Made by a program: the position numbers and the translations under genes
From: JBKBKC01 sp046294265
GTDB lineage: Bacteria; Pseudomonadota; Alphaproteobacteria; Rhodobacterales; Rhodobacteraceae
DNA length: 63,649 bases
Direction of reading: 5' to 3'
Assembly: GCA_046294265.1 (NCBI GenBank)
Contig: JBKBKC010000018.1
Location: forward strand, 1 to 63,649
Notes under the pieces: generated by a model
Seen by the model: the letters and a program-made list of their open reading frames with translations, nothing else
The model's database searches: none
What the model was told of the DNA's origin: nothing
In this document: positions 1 through 8,809 of the stretch, piece by piece
Position numbering within the stretch: the first letter of the stretch is position 1
Layout: the number at the start of each line of letters is the position of its first letter

Positions 1-236
1 GGTTCCTGCCGCTGCCGCCCTACAGCCCCGACCTGAACCCGATCGAGATCAATCGCGGGCTCACTCGAACGCATGGCGTTCGCCCGCTCATATTCGCCAA
101 GCTGAAAGCTCTCCTGCGCAAAGCCGCTGCCCGCACCTGCGAAGACCTGTGCAAGGCCGTCGGGGCCGTCTGCGACCTCTTCACCGAGGACGAATGCCTC
201 AACCACGTCATCGCCGCAGGATACAAACCCGGATGA
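1..236 (+). pseudogene. IS630-family transposase, C-terminal part
   Basis: An open frame entering from the left edge encodes the end of a DDE transposase of the IS630 type. The motif PPYSPDLNPIE, with the last catalytic Glu, is followed by KLKALLRKAA and a C-terminal VCDLFTEDE segment typical of this family. About 14 extra residues lie between DLNPIE and FAKLKALL, so the catalytic end looks damaged. The stop is at 234-236. A TA dinucleotide at 285-286, the usual IS630 target, is a plausible right boundary of the element. The reading as IS630 is strong; whether the insertion kills it is inference. Confidence 0.8.
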
Positions 237-248
237 ACGCGACACGCT

Positions 249-1364
249 CTAAACCCGATCCATCGAATGCCGGGACTGAACACCTAGAACCGCGATGCCG
301 AACAGCCCCACGAGACCCCAAAGATGCCAGAGCGGCACCGCAACCTCCGGCAGGGTCGCCCCCATCTGCGTCAGGCGCACCAGTCCGTCGATGGCAGGGG
401 TGGAAGGCACAAGTTGCGCCACAGCATTAAGATGCGCGGGGATCGCCTCGACCGGCCAGGCAAAGCCTGACAGGAAAAAGAAAGGCAGGCCAAGGGCCAG
501 CAGCACCACCTGGACCACCTCGCCGTTCCGGAACAGGGCCGCGACGCATTGGGCCAAGAGCCCCGTGGCCAGCACGAAGGGCAGGCCCAGCATCAGGACG
601 GCCCCGGGATTGGCAAGGTTGGGCAGGCCATAGGCGACGGGCAGCACGATCACATAGAGCGGCAGGACCAATGCATAGAGTATCGCCCACGCCGCCATCC
701 GCCCCAGCAGACGCCAGACCGGATGGCCGACCGCAGCGCCACGCCGCGTCGCGGTCAGGGCGAGGCCCATCAGCATGGTCTGCTGCAGGATCAGGACAAA
801 GGCCGCGGGCAGCACATAGGTGGCATAGCCCGCGGCGGGGTTGAAGAGCGGCACCTCGACCTGTGCCGCGGGGCTGACCTGCGCCAGGGCCACGGCGGGC
901 GCCGTGCCTTGCAGGATCAGCCGCCCCATCTCGACCTCGGCGCCCATCTGGCGCAGGGGCAGGGCAGCCCCCTGCATGACGCGCTGATACATCAGGAAAT
1001 AGCTGGCATCGGCATAAAGGGCGACGGGGCTTTGCTGGCCACGCAGCAGCGCACGCTCGAAACCCTCGGGGATCAGCAGCACGCCATAGGCACGGCGCTC
1101 CTGCACGAGGCGCGTCGCGTGCACCATGTCGGGCGCGTCCCGGGCAATGGCCACCGCTTCGGACGCATCCACCTGACGCGCAAGTGCTGCCGAACTGGTC
1201 GAGCGGTCCAGATCCACCAGCACCACCGGCACATCGCGCAGCAATTCGGCGCGGTAGGGCAGGGGATAGATCAGCGCATAGATCACCGGGGCAGCGAGGA
1301 TGATCAGCAGCACCTGCGTGTCGGCGAAGAGCCCGCGCAGTTCGGCGCGAAGGGCCGCCATCAT
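249..1364 (-). CDS. ABC-2 type transporter permease (YhhJ/YbhR-like)
   Basis: This 371-residue membrane protein has one N-terminal helix, a large periplasmic domain (about residues 35-170, with VVLVDLDRS near its start) and five or so C-terminal helices, which is the layout of ABC-2 export permeases paired with HlyD proteins. Its start overlaps the end of the second permease gene by 4 bases, so the two are translationally coupled. No ATPase gene is present in the window. The last dozen or so residues (after about base 286) appear to be read from the neighbouring IS630-type element, so the natural C-terminus is lost. Substrate is unknown; drug or polymer export are both possible. Confidence 0.88.
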   Translation of the reverse strand: MMAALRAELRGLFADTQVLLIILAAPVIYALIYPLPYRAELLRDVPVVLVDLDRSTSSAALARQVDASEAVAIARDAPDMVHATRLVQERRAYGVLLIPEGFERALLRGQQSPVALYADASYFLMYQRVMQGAALPLRQMGAEVEMGRLILQGTAPAVALAQVSPAAQVEVPLFNPAAGYATYVLPAAFVLILQQTMLMGLALTATRRGAAVGHPVWRLLGRMAAWAILYALVLPLYVIVLPVAYGLPNLANPGAVLMLGLPFVLATGLLAQCVAALFRNGEVVQVVLLALGLPFFFLSGFAWPVEAIPAHLNAVAQLVPSTPAIDGLVRLTQMGATLPEVAVPLWHLWGLVGLFGIAVLGVQSRHSMDRV

Positions 1365-2515
1365 GCCGCAGCCTCCAGCCCGCGGCGCAGGCGCAGAAGC
1401 TGCGCCAGCACCAGCACACCGAGCACGAGGGCGATGCAGGCCAGCCAGAGGAGCGGCATCAGCGACAGATCGACCGGCGTGGCGCGCAGCGACTGGTCGA
1501 TGCGCAGCTGCACATACCAGGTGCCGGGGATCACCGCCCCCCAGGCCTGCGCCAGCGGCGACATCGCCTCGCGCGGAAAGCCCAGCCCCATGAAGCCGAA
1601 GGCGGGTGCCGTGATCACCGCGATGATGCTGGCCGCGCGGCCCATGTCGCGCGTCAGCACGAAGGCCAGCGCGCCGATCAGCTGCGACGCCAGCAGGAAC
1701 AGCACCGCCCCCGTGCCCATCAGCACCAGCGAGCCGCGCAGCGGCACGCCCAGCCAGCCGTAAAGCGCGATGTCCGACAGGCCGAGGATCAGCAGGAACA
1801 CCAGCGTATAGGGCAGGATCTTGCCCAGCATCGCAGCCAGCACCCCGCCCGCCATCCGCACCAGCACCTGCGGATGCCGCCCCGGCCCGAAATCGAGCGA
1901 GATCGCATAGGCCGTGGCCGCGGCGGCGATGATCTGCAACACCGTGGGCACCAGGGCCGCCAGCAGGAAATGCACATAGTCGAAGGCCGGGTTGAACAGG
2001 GCATGGGCCTGCAAGGGGATCGGCTGGATGCTGACCCGCGCCTGCACCGCCGCCTCGCCCTGGCCCTGGCGGATCGACAGGCGCAATCCGGCAAGTGCGG
2101 TGTCGATGGCCCCCCGCGCGCCGCGTGCGACCATGGACCCCGCGCTCATGTGCTGGTTGTCGTAGAACGTCACGATCTCGGGCCGCTCGCCGCGCAGGAT
2201 GTCCCGCTCCAGCCCCTGCGGAAAGAACACCGCCCCGCGCACGGCACCTGCGACGATCAGCGCCCGCGCCTCGGACAGGCTGAGCGCCTGATGCGTCACC
2301 CGCAGTTCGGGGGCCGCGTCCAGCATCCGCGTGATGCCGCGCGACAGGTCCGACCGGTCAAGATCGACCACGGCCAGCGCCATGCCGGTGGGGATGCCCG
2401 CGCGAAAGATGCCGCCCAGCGTGACCAGCATCACCAAGGGCAACACCACCACCAGCCCCGCCAGCGCGGGGCGGCGCAGGATCAGCCGGAATTCGCGCAG
2501 CATCACCTCCAGCAT
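1361..2515 (-). CDS. ABC-2 type transporter permease
   Basis: This 384-residue protein has the same plan as its downstream partner: an N-terminal helix, a periplasmic domain beginning ALAVVDLDRSDLSR, and a C-terminal group of five to six helices. It lies 3 bases after the HlyD gene and overlaps the next permease by 4 bases, so the three form one operon. Two ABC-2 permeases behind a membrane fusion protein is the usual arrangement of YhiI/YbhG-type exporters, where the permeases form a heterodimer. The ATP-binding partner must be encoded elsewhere or has been lost. Confidence 0.88.
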   Translation of the reverse strand: MLEVMLREFRLILRRPALAGLVVVLPLVMLVTLGGIFRAGIPTGMALAVVDLDRSDLSRGITRMLDAAPELRVTHQALSLSEARALIVAGAVRGAVFFPQGLERDILRGERPEIVTFYDNQHMSAGSMVARGARGAIDTALAGLRLSIRQGQGEAAVQARVSIQPIPLQAHALFNPAFDYVHFLLAALVPTVLQIIAAAATAYAISLDFGPGRHPQVLVRMAGGVLAAMLGKILPYTLVFLLILGLSDIALYGWLGVPLRGSLVLMGTGAVLFLLASQLIGALAFVLTRDMGRAASIIAVITAPAFGFMGLGFPREAMSPLAQAWGAVIPGTWYVQLRIDQSLRATPVDLSLMPLLWLACIALVLGVLVLAQLLRLRRGLEAAA

Positions 2516-2518
2516 GGC

Positions 2519-3511
2519 CTACCTGTCCAGCGAGATCAGCGCCGACATCCCCGGCCGCAGCCCCGGCATCGGCTGGAGGGGGCGCGCGCGCAACTCGAAA
2601 CTGCGCAGGTCGAAATCGCCGGTGGCGCGGGTCGCGCGCCAGCTTGCGAACTGGCCCTGCACGTTGATCAGGGTGATCTGCGCCTGCATCTCGCGATCCA
2701 GCGCGGGCACACGCACCGAAAGCGTATCGCCCACCTGTAAACCGTCCAGCAGGTCCTCGCGCAGGTTGAAGGTGAACCAGGCCTGATCCAGATCGACGAT
2801 GGTAAAAAGCGGCGCGCCGGGGCCGATATTCTCGCCCAGTTCGATCAGGCGGGCCGAGACCTCTCCGCCGAGGGGGGCCCGGATCGTCAACTCATCCAGA
2901 TCGGCCTGGCGCTGTGCGAGCGTCGCCTCGGCCTGGGCCACCTGTGCGGCAGCCAGCGCGCGCTCTTCGGGCGAGGCCCCGGCCCGCGCCAGATCAAGCT
3001 GGGCCTCGGCGGCCTCGACCCGCCGGGCGGCGGTTTCGACGTTGCGGATGGACTGGTCAACCTGCGCCTGCGGGCGCAGCCCTTGTTGCGAGAGTTCGCG
3101 GTCGCGGGTGGCCTGTTCCTCGGCCAGCCGAAGATCGGCCTGTGCCGCAGCAAGGTCCGCCTCGCGCGCGCGGATCACCTCTGGGCGCGTGGCCCCTGCC
3201 GCCGCCTGCGAGGCGCGCGCGACGTCCACCCCCGATGCCGCCGCCGCATGGGCGGCGACCAGTTGGGGGTTGGTCAGTTCCGCCAGAACCTGCCCCGCCT
3301 CGATCCGCCCGCCGAGGTCCGCCATGATCCCGGCCACCCGCCCCGAGGCGCGCGCCGACACATCGACCCGGGGTGCCGCAAGTTCGCCCTGGATCAGCAA
3401 CGGGCCGGGACGTGTGACCCACCACACCGACAGTGCAATGGCCACCCCCAGCAGTCCGAGCACCAGCAGCGGCGTAATCGGCTTTTGGAGGAGACTGTTG
3501 CGCTCTTGCAT
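2519..3511 (-). CDS. HlyD-family membrane fusion protein
   Basis: This 330-residue periplasmic adaptor has an N-terminal membrane anchor (residues 12-32), a biotinyl-lipoyl-like half motif (VSARASGRVAGI), a long coiled-coil hairpin rich in Ala, Glu and Arg (about 85-205), and the return lipoyl half (IRAPLGGEVSARLIELGE). It would link the two ABC-2 permeases to an outer membrane channel. I chose the ATG at 3511 because the protein then starts directly before the anchor; an upstream ATG at 3562 would add 17 atypical residues. It is the first gene of a three-gene export operon. Confidence 0.88.
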   Translation of the reverse strand: MQERNSLLQKPITPLLVLGLLGVAIALSVWWVTRPGPLLIQGELAAPRVDVSARASGRVAGIMADLGGRIEAGQVLAELTNPQLVAAHAAAASGVDVARASQAAAGATRPEVIRAREADLAAAQADLRLAEEQATRDRELSQQGLRPQAQVDQSIRNVETAARRVEAAEAQLDLARAGASPEERALAAAQVAQAEATLAQRQADLDELTIRAPLGGEVSARLIELGENIGPGAPLFTIVDLDQAWFTFNLREDLLDGLQVGDTLSVRVPALDREMQAQITLINVQGQFASWRATRATGDFDLRSFELRARPLQPMPGLRPGMSALISLDR

Positions 3512-3956
3512 GATGTTGCGTCTCGCTTTTGTTCGAAAGGGCCTGGCCAATATCGGGCACAACTACAACATCCCCAAGACGTCTTCCACGGGTCTCGTGG
3601 TGCGCAGGGCCATTTCAAGACATGGCGGGGAGTGGACTTCGGCGCGAGGTCGGCCGGCACCTGCGGGCAGGACAACCGACCTTGCCGCCATGGCGGTCAC
3701 GCCGCCCTTCCGGCCCGCGCGCATGGCAAGGCGCGCCTGAAACCGGGTCTTGTGGTCGAACGGGTGCATCATGCGCCCCCGCGCGCAGGTGGCTGCGATC
3801 CGAACGGGGCGGAAAGGTGCCCCTCGGCGGCGACACGTTTGCCGTGGTGAAAAATCCCGACCGTCCGCGTCGCGCCCGCGCGCTTGCCACTCCCGAAATC
3901 GACGTCTATCTCTTGGATGTTCGTTGCGAACGCTGGTCGACCGAAGGGCAGGTCAA
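3512..3956. other. Intergenic region between divergent HlyD and sulfotransferase genes
   Basis: These 445 bases separate two divergently oriented genes and should hold both promoters. Open frames here are short, overlap on all strands and show no family features. I see no clear operator or terminator. Confidence 0.5.
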
Positions 3957-4682
3957 ATGCCGATCTTTCTGACATCAAAGGGCCTTGTGCTGTTTGCGCA
4001 TGTTCCGCGGTGCGGCGGGTCGTCGGTGGAGAACTATCTGCATGGGCGCTTTGGCAAGCTTGCGTTTCTGGATCGCGACCACCAGACGCACGCGGAAGAC
4101 CGGCGGTGGAACCGCGTGTCGCCCCAGCATGTCGATCAGGCTACCCTGACCCGGCTGATGCCGACGCAATTCTTCGTTGACGCATTTGCCATGGTGCGCC
4201 ACCCGGTCACACGTCTGGAAAGCGTGTATCTGCACAACCTGGAGGTGACGGGCCAAATCCCGCCCACGACCGGATTTTCTGACTGGCTGGCGGACCTTCC
4301 CGCACAGCACGACCGCGACGCCGCCTATCTGGACAACCATGCCCGCCCCATGGTCGATCTGGTTCCGCCGCAGTGCCGCATTTTCCGGCTGGAGGACGGA
4401 TTCGCGGCTGTGGAACGGTGGCTTGACGACCTTACCGGCACGACATGGCCGCGCCACATCGGCCGGGTGCACGGGCGGGCCCAGTTGCTGGCGAAGAGGG
4501 GCCTGACCGCGGTGCCGCGACCGGTGCTGACCCCCGATACCCTTGCGTTGATCGCAGATCTCTATGCCGCAGATTTCGAAGCCTGTGGATATGACGCCGC
4601 CGTGCTTCCTCCGCAGGCGGACGATCTGGCAGGACCTGCAGGCGTGCCTCGGGCAAGGCTGGCCGAACGCCGCAGCGATTGA
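3957..4682 (+). CDS. Sulfotransferase family protein
   Basis: This 241-residue protein begins with a phosphate-binding loop of the sulfotransferase-2 type (LFAHVPRCGGSSVENYL, residues about 12-28) and has a second nucleotide-binding motif, VRHPVTRLESVY (about 80-91). These bind the PAPS donor. Members usually sulfate polysaccharide or lipid head groups at the inner membrane. The ATG at 3957 puts the PAPS loop at the expected distance from the N-terminus; longer starts add low-complexity sequence. It is one of four genes with this fold in the window, three of them within 5 kb, next to a large glycosyltransferase. The acceptor is unknown. Confidence 0.8.
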   Translation: MPIFLTSKGLVLFAHVPRCGGSSVENYLHGRFGKLAFLDRDHQTHAEDRRWNRVSPQHVDQATLTRLMPTQFFVDAFAMVRHPVTRLESVYLHNLEVTGQIPPTTGFSDWLADLPAQHDRDAAYLDNHARPMVDLVPPQCRIFRLEDGFAAVERWLDDLTGTTWPRHIGRVHGRAQLLAKRGLTAVPRPVLTPDTLALIADLYAADFEACGYDAAVLPPQADDLAGPAGVPRARLAERRSD

Positions 4683-4749
4683 CAGTTTACCGCGAGACGT
4701 CCCGGGGCGTCGCGCAAATCGCACACCGATCTTGGGTTGAGAGATCGCC

Positions 4750-5262
4750 GTGCACCCCTACAAAGGCCTCGACGCAACGGCATACTGGAAGTCGGCGGTA
4801 TCAGGGCAGGATCCCATGATGATCCGGTCGCTCTGGACCCGACGTTCATCATCTCCCCAAGAGACCGCATCGTGACCTTCGGCTCCTGCTTTGCACAACA
4901 TTTCAGCAATGCCCCGACGCGCAACAGGTTTAGCTGGCGTTGCACCTATCGCGCCCCGGTGGGCACGGACCCGGACGAGGCACATGAGTTCGGATACTGG
5001 GTGTTCTCGGCGCGCACAGGCAACATCTATACCGTTTCGCCGCTGCGCCAGTGGATCGACTGCGCCAACGGCACGCGTATGCCGCCTGCCGAGGTATGGG
5101 AAGCCGGCGGGCGCTGGTTCGATCCGTTCCGCCCGCGCATCGGGCCGGGCGGCTTTGCCTCGGCGGACGAAGTTCGGGCAAGTCGCGAACTGGCGATCGA
5201 GGCGTTTGGCCGGGCCATGGGCGAGGCGCAGGTGTTCGTCTTTACCCTCGGGCTGGGCCCGC
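4750..5262 (+). pseudogene. GSCFA-domain gene remnant, frameshifted and truncated
   Basis: A GTG at 4750 starts a typical GSCFA N-terminus (VHPYKGLDATAYWKSAVS, then GQDPMM). The frame then shifts near 4820-4826, after which the family signature ALDPTFIISPRDRIVTFGSCFAQH follows in another frame. The domain runs on through VFVFTLGL and is then replaced by IS5-type transposase sequence, so the C-terminal half is missing. GSCFA proteins are SGNH-hydrolase-like and often sit beside sulfotransferase and glycosyltransferase genes, which fits this locus. With both a frameshift and a truncation it cannot make the normal product. Confidence 0.78.
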
Positions 5263-6223
5263 AGAGGGATCCCTTGGTCGAGATCAGCGCCGCGGTGCCT
5301 TGGGACGAGTTTCGCCCGACGCTTGAGCGGGTCTGGCGCAAGCCGGGGGCGGAGCGGAAGTCGCGGGCGGGGCGCAAGACGATGGACGTCGTTCCGAGTT
5401 TCAATACGCTGATGCTGAGCGCGCTTTACCACCTTTCGGACGACCAGACCGAGTTTCAGGTGCGCGACCGGCTTTCCTTCATGCGGTTTCTCGGGCGTGG
5501 CCCTGAGGATCCCGAGCCCGACGCCAAGACGGTCCGGCTGTATCGCGAGGCTCTGGCAAAGGCGGGCATGGTGGAGGCGCGGTTCACGCAAATCGACGGC
5601 CATCTGGCGCGGCTGGGATACATCGCCCGGGGCGGGCAGATCCTTGACGCGTCCATCGTTCCCGTGCCGCGCAACCAAAATACGCGCGAGGAAAACAAGG
5701 CCATCAAATCCGGCGAGGTGCCTGCGGATTGGGTCGACAGGCCTGCAATGCTGTCGCTGAAGGATACAGACGCGCTATGGACCCGGAAACATGGCAAAAG
5801 CCACTGCGGCTACAAGAGCCACGTGAATGTGGACCGGACGCACAAGCTGGTGCGGCGCCATTACGTCAGCGATGCCACCGTGCACGACAGCCAGGCGATG
5901 GATCATCTGCTGATGCGCGGCAACACCGGCTCCGGCGTGCGGGCAGATACGGCCTATCGGTCCGAGGAGATGGAAGCGCAGCTGCGCGCCTTGAAACTGA
6001 CCAGCAACATCCACCGCAAGGGCAAGCGCGGCAAGCCGCTGACCGAGCTGGCCAAGGGCAGCAACCGGACCAGATCCTCGGTGCGGGTCTGCGGGTCGAG
6101 CGCCTCTTCGGCGCGCAGGCCAACGACATGGGCGGCACGCTGGTGCGCACGATCGGCATGATGCGCGCCAAGGCCAGGATCGGGATGAAGAATCTCGCCT
6201 GCACCATGCGCCGTCTTGTGTAA
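5256..6223 (+). mobile_element. IS5-family insertion sequence transposase, frameshifted
   Basis: From about DPLVEISAAVPWDEFRPTLERVW onward the sequence is an IS5-type DDE transposase: AGRKTMDVV, LSALYHLSDDQTEFQVRDR, GGQILDASIVPVP (first Asp), GYKSHVNVD, RADTAYRSEEME (second Asp) and KGKRGKPLTE. Near 6096 the frame shifts; the true C-terminus, ERLFGAQANDMGGTLVRTIG to MRRLV, continues in the next frame to a stop at 6221-6223. The transposase start is missing because the upstream frame is GSCFA sequence, so the copy is dead. The stretch 6224-6415 holds the element's end and no gene. Confidence 0.82.
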
Positions 6224-6415
6224 CTTCGCCGCCTGAACCCGTGCCCGGCCAGAACCCGGAGCGAAGAAGCCCGGCGAACAAGCCGCAAAACTGCACTTGA
6301 TCAGCCGATGACCGTGACCGACGTGCGCGCCAAGGACGCAGCGACTGCTTCGCGCTTGGCTCAAGCCGCTGACAACCCACCGCAGCAACAAAAAACAGTC
6401 AGAAATCCAGGTGCC

Positions 6416-7870
6416 CTACGCCGGCTGGCTTGACCCTTTGGCAGCAGCTTTGTTAGGGAATCCAGTGTTCTTCTCCTTCGACCGCGCTTTTGAAAGCTTG
6501 TTTCTCATCCCGGTCAACAAATGTTCCGGAGTTTCATGTTCTGCAGCCCTGACGATGATCTGGTTTGCAGACCTAAATTGACCACGCTGCAGTGCGATTT
6601 GAAACAGCGAGAGGATGTTCTTAGTGTCCTTCGGATTTGACTTGAAAGCGAGCCGTGCCTGACGAAAGGCTTCGTCCGAACGACCGAGTTCCGTCAATAC
6701 TCGCGCAAGTTTGGCACCTCCTTCCTTGCCCCCACTCATTTTCACCAACTTGCGCAAGACAATCTCAAGCTGCACCAAATCGCCATTTGCTTCCACAATT
6801 GACGCGTATTCGCGCAGGTTCTCCAGATCGGGCGAGAGATGGTTCACAGCCACATCAACCAACCGCTCTGGGGGCAGCGCCGGATGTCGCAGGATGGTTG
6901 AAATGACTGCATGAATGATGGCCCGCGTCAGAAGTTGCCCATATCGAAGGTGGGCCTGTGCCTCCGTGCCGCTCTCGGGGGCCTCGGCCTGCCTTGCCGC
7001 TGCGCCGGCCCGATTTTCATACTTTTGTCCGTCGGGAAGCAACTGGTTGATCGCCTCCATTTCGGTGCGAATGGACTCGCCCATTTGCAGAAGTAAATCT
7101 GCCGAAATACTGGGCGGAACGAACCGCATCGTGGACGTTTCATCAACGACTGCTTTCAGATAGTTGCTCTTCCGCGGTGCCCCGATATGCGCAAGAGACC
7201 GGGAAAGCGTTTGCTGCACACCAACTTCAAGGGCGCCGATGCTTCGGTTCACGGGGCGGTCCGGACTCGCAAGGTTTATGCCAGGTGGTAGATCGATGAA
7301 CCTCGCCATATGATCCAGAAGCGATTTTCGCTCACGCGAGAAATTCAGCAGAGTGAGCTGGAAGCCATGCCTCGCGCACAGATTCATGATCGTCCGAAGG
7401 TTCTCGAACTTCTGATGCGCAAGTTTGGCCCCATGGTTCCTGCAAAAACTGTCGAGGTCTTCAACCGACCGCCCCATCTGCAGGACCTGCAGGTAATGCG
7501 ACAGCGCATATTCGTCCGGGTCCCGGATAAAGAGGAGGATCTTGACCTCGTGCCCCGTTTCCTTGGCAATCAGCGCAAGCTTGTCGGACACGTCGGGCTT
7601 GGTCGCAAAGACCGCAAACAAGCCTTCACCCGAGTAAAGGTAACTGAAACCGGGATCGAACCTGGCGACGCCAGTGTTAACATCCCCCATGAATGTTGCT
7701 TGGTTGCCGGACGTTGTCTTTCCTTGCTGCGCGGCGGCAAGCTGATTTGGATTTATCGGAAACCTGATGTTTTGCGCTTCAAGGAGGTCTTTGTTCAACG
7801 CTAGGCTGGACTGCAAGAAGCTTGAACCTGTCTTGCCGTGGCCGATGTGGACCATGATGCTTCGTGTCAT
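6416..7870 (-). CDS. Sulfotransferase-like protein with C-terminal helical repeats
   Basis: This 484-residue protein starts MTRSIMVHIGHGKTGSSFLQSSL, a PAPS-loop-like motif close to the sulfotransferase GHxKTGTT pattern, and has the second motif LLFIRDPDEYALSHYLQ near residue 120. The last 120 residues form TPR-like helices (KLARVLTELGRSDEAFRQARLAFKSNPKDTKN split across a repeat boundary). The ATG at 7870 follows GGGAGAG at a normal distance, which settles the start; a longer frame upstream lacks a site. GC content is visibly lower than in the core genes, which suggests acquisition by transfer. The acceptor is unknown. Confidence 0.72.
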   Translation of the reverse strand: MTRSIMVHIGHGKTGSSFLQSSLALNKDLLEAQNIRFPINPNQLAAAQQGKTTSGNQATFMGDVNTGVARFDPGFSYLYSGEGLFAVFATKPDVSDKLALIAKETGHEVKILLFIRDPDEYALSHYLQVLQMGRSVEDLDSFCRNHGAKLAHQKFENLRTIMNLCARHGFQLTLLNFSRERKSLLDHMARFIDLPPGINLASPDRPVNRSIGALEVGVQQTLSRSLAHIGAPRKSNYLKAVVDETSTMRFVPPSISADLLLQMGESIRTEMEAINQLLPDGQKYENRAGAAARQAEAPESGTEAQAHLRYGQLLTRAIIHAVISTILRHPALPPERLVDVAVNHLSPDLENLREYASIVEANGDLVQLEIVLRKLVKMSGGKEGGAKLARVLTELGRSDEAFRQARLAFKSNPKDTKNILSLFQIALQRGQFRSANQIIVRAAEHETPEHLLTGMRNKLSKARSKEKNTGFPNKAAAKGSSQPA

Positions 7871-8032
7871 ACCCGCTCTCCCGTTTCTTTGCCCCGATGA
7901 AAGGTCGGCGCATCCTGCGCGATTGGAGACCTCACTGTTTATTTCGGGAGTGTTCCTATTCTTTTGGCCCGAAGCGGCAGACAGGTCCGATACCGAAACC
8001 GCCAAGCGCACGCTGCCTTTGGCGGGCGTTGG

Positions 8033-8698
8033 TCAAAGGTATCGACCTATACAATGTCGGTAGAGGGCAAGGTCAACCTCATTGAGCTTTTCGATCTTCG
8101 CAAGAGTTTCGGGCAGGACATCGGAAAGGCTGTAGCGCCCTATGTTGATGTCTTTCTTCAGGTGGATGTCTATTCCGATGATCTTCGACATGCGCCTGAC
8201 AGACAGCGGAAAGAATTCCTGGAACCCGACAAAGCTGAAACTCGTGTCGAGGTTCTTGATTGCAAGCTCAAGCCCGCCGCTATCGCGATCAACCGGGACG
8301 GCCCCGAGCCCTGACACGATCTTGGTCATGAAGTTCGAGAACTCCCAATGTTTGAAGTTCGCGAAGAAATCATTGATGTCGCTTGATTTCCTTATTTTCT
8401 CGCCAACAGGTCCTTGGTCCACGTTCCGCAAATGATAATAATGCGAAATCGTCCGTGTCACCGGGTGCCGCAGAAAGCACATGTATTTCGCCGGAAGGTT
8501 TAGCCTCTCGTGCACGCCAAAAACGGAATGCCCGTAAACCAGTTTCGTTGAGGACAGATCCAGCTGCCTGATCCGATTGAGATCATCCTCTCCGTAGATG
8601 AACTGGACCATGCCCTCTGGCGTCTCGCGCAGTGCAGTTTTGAGTGTGCCCCCAGCAGTTTTGGTCAAATGCAGACAAATTATTGGGTCAGATTTCAT
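8033..8698 (-). CDS. Sulfotransferase family 2 protein
   Basis: This 221-residue protein has the PAPS loop IICLHLTKTAGGTLKTAL at its N-terminus and the 3'-phosphate motif CFLRHPVTRTISHYYHLRN at about residues 80-98, matching heparan 2-O-sulfotransferase-like bacterial proteins. I use the ATG at 8698; an upstream TTG at 8719 would add seven residues without a better ribosome site. Codon use is AT-richer than the chromosome around it. It follows the large glycosyltransferase on the same strand with a gap near 110 bases, so it may share a transcript and modify the same glycan. Confidence 0.82.
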   Translation of the reverse strand: MKSDPIICLHLTKTAGGTLKTALRETPEGMVQFIYGEDDLNRIRQLDLSSTKLVYGHSVFGVHERLNLPAKYMCFLRHPVTRTISHYYHLRNVDQGPVGEKIRKSSDINDFFANFKHWEFSNFMTKIVSGLGAVPVDRDSGGLELAIKNLDTSFSFVGFQEFFPLSVRRMSKIIGIDIHLKKDINIGRYSLSDVLPETLAKIEKLNEVDLALYRHCIGRYL

Positions 8699-8809
8699 TC
8701 TTAGCACCACGGCAAACAACGTTATCAGGCAAGCAGAGCAGGTTCTGCTTCAGACGGGCAACTGGCTGCGACCGGGCAGACTTGATATGGCCATGGCGGG
8801 TCGTGTGTC

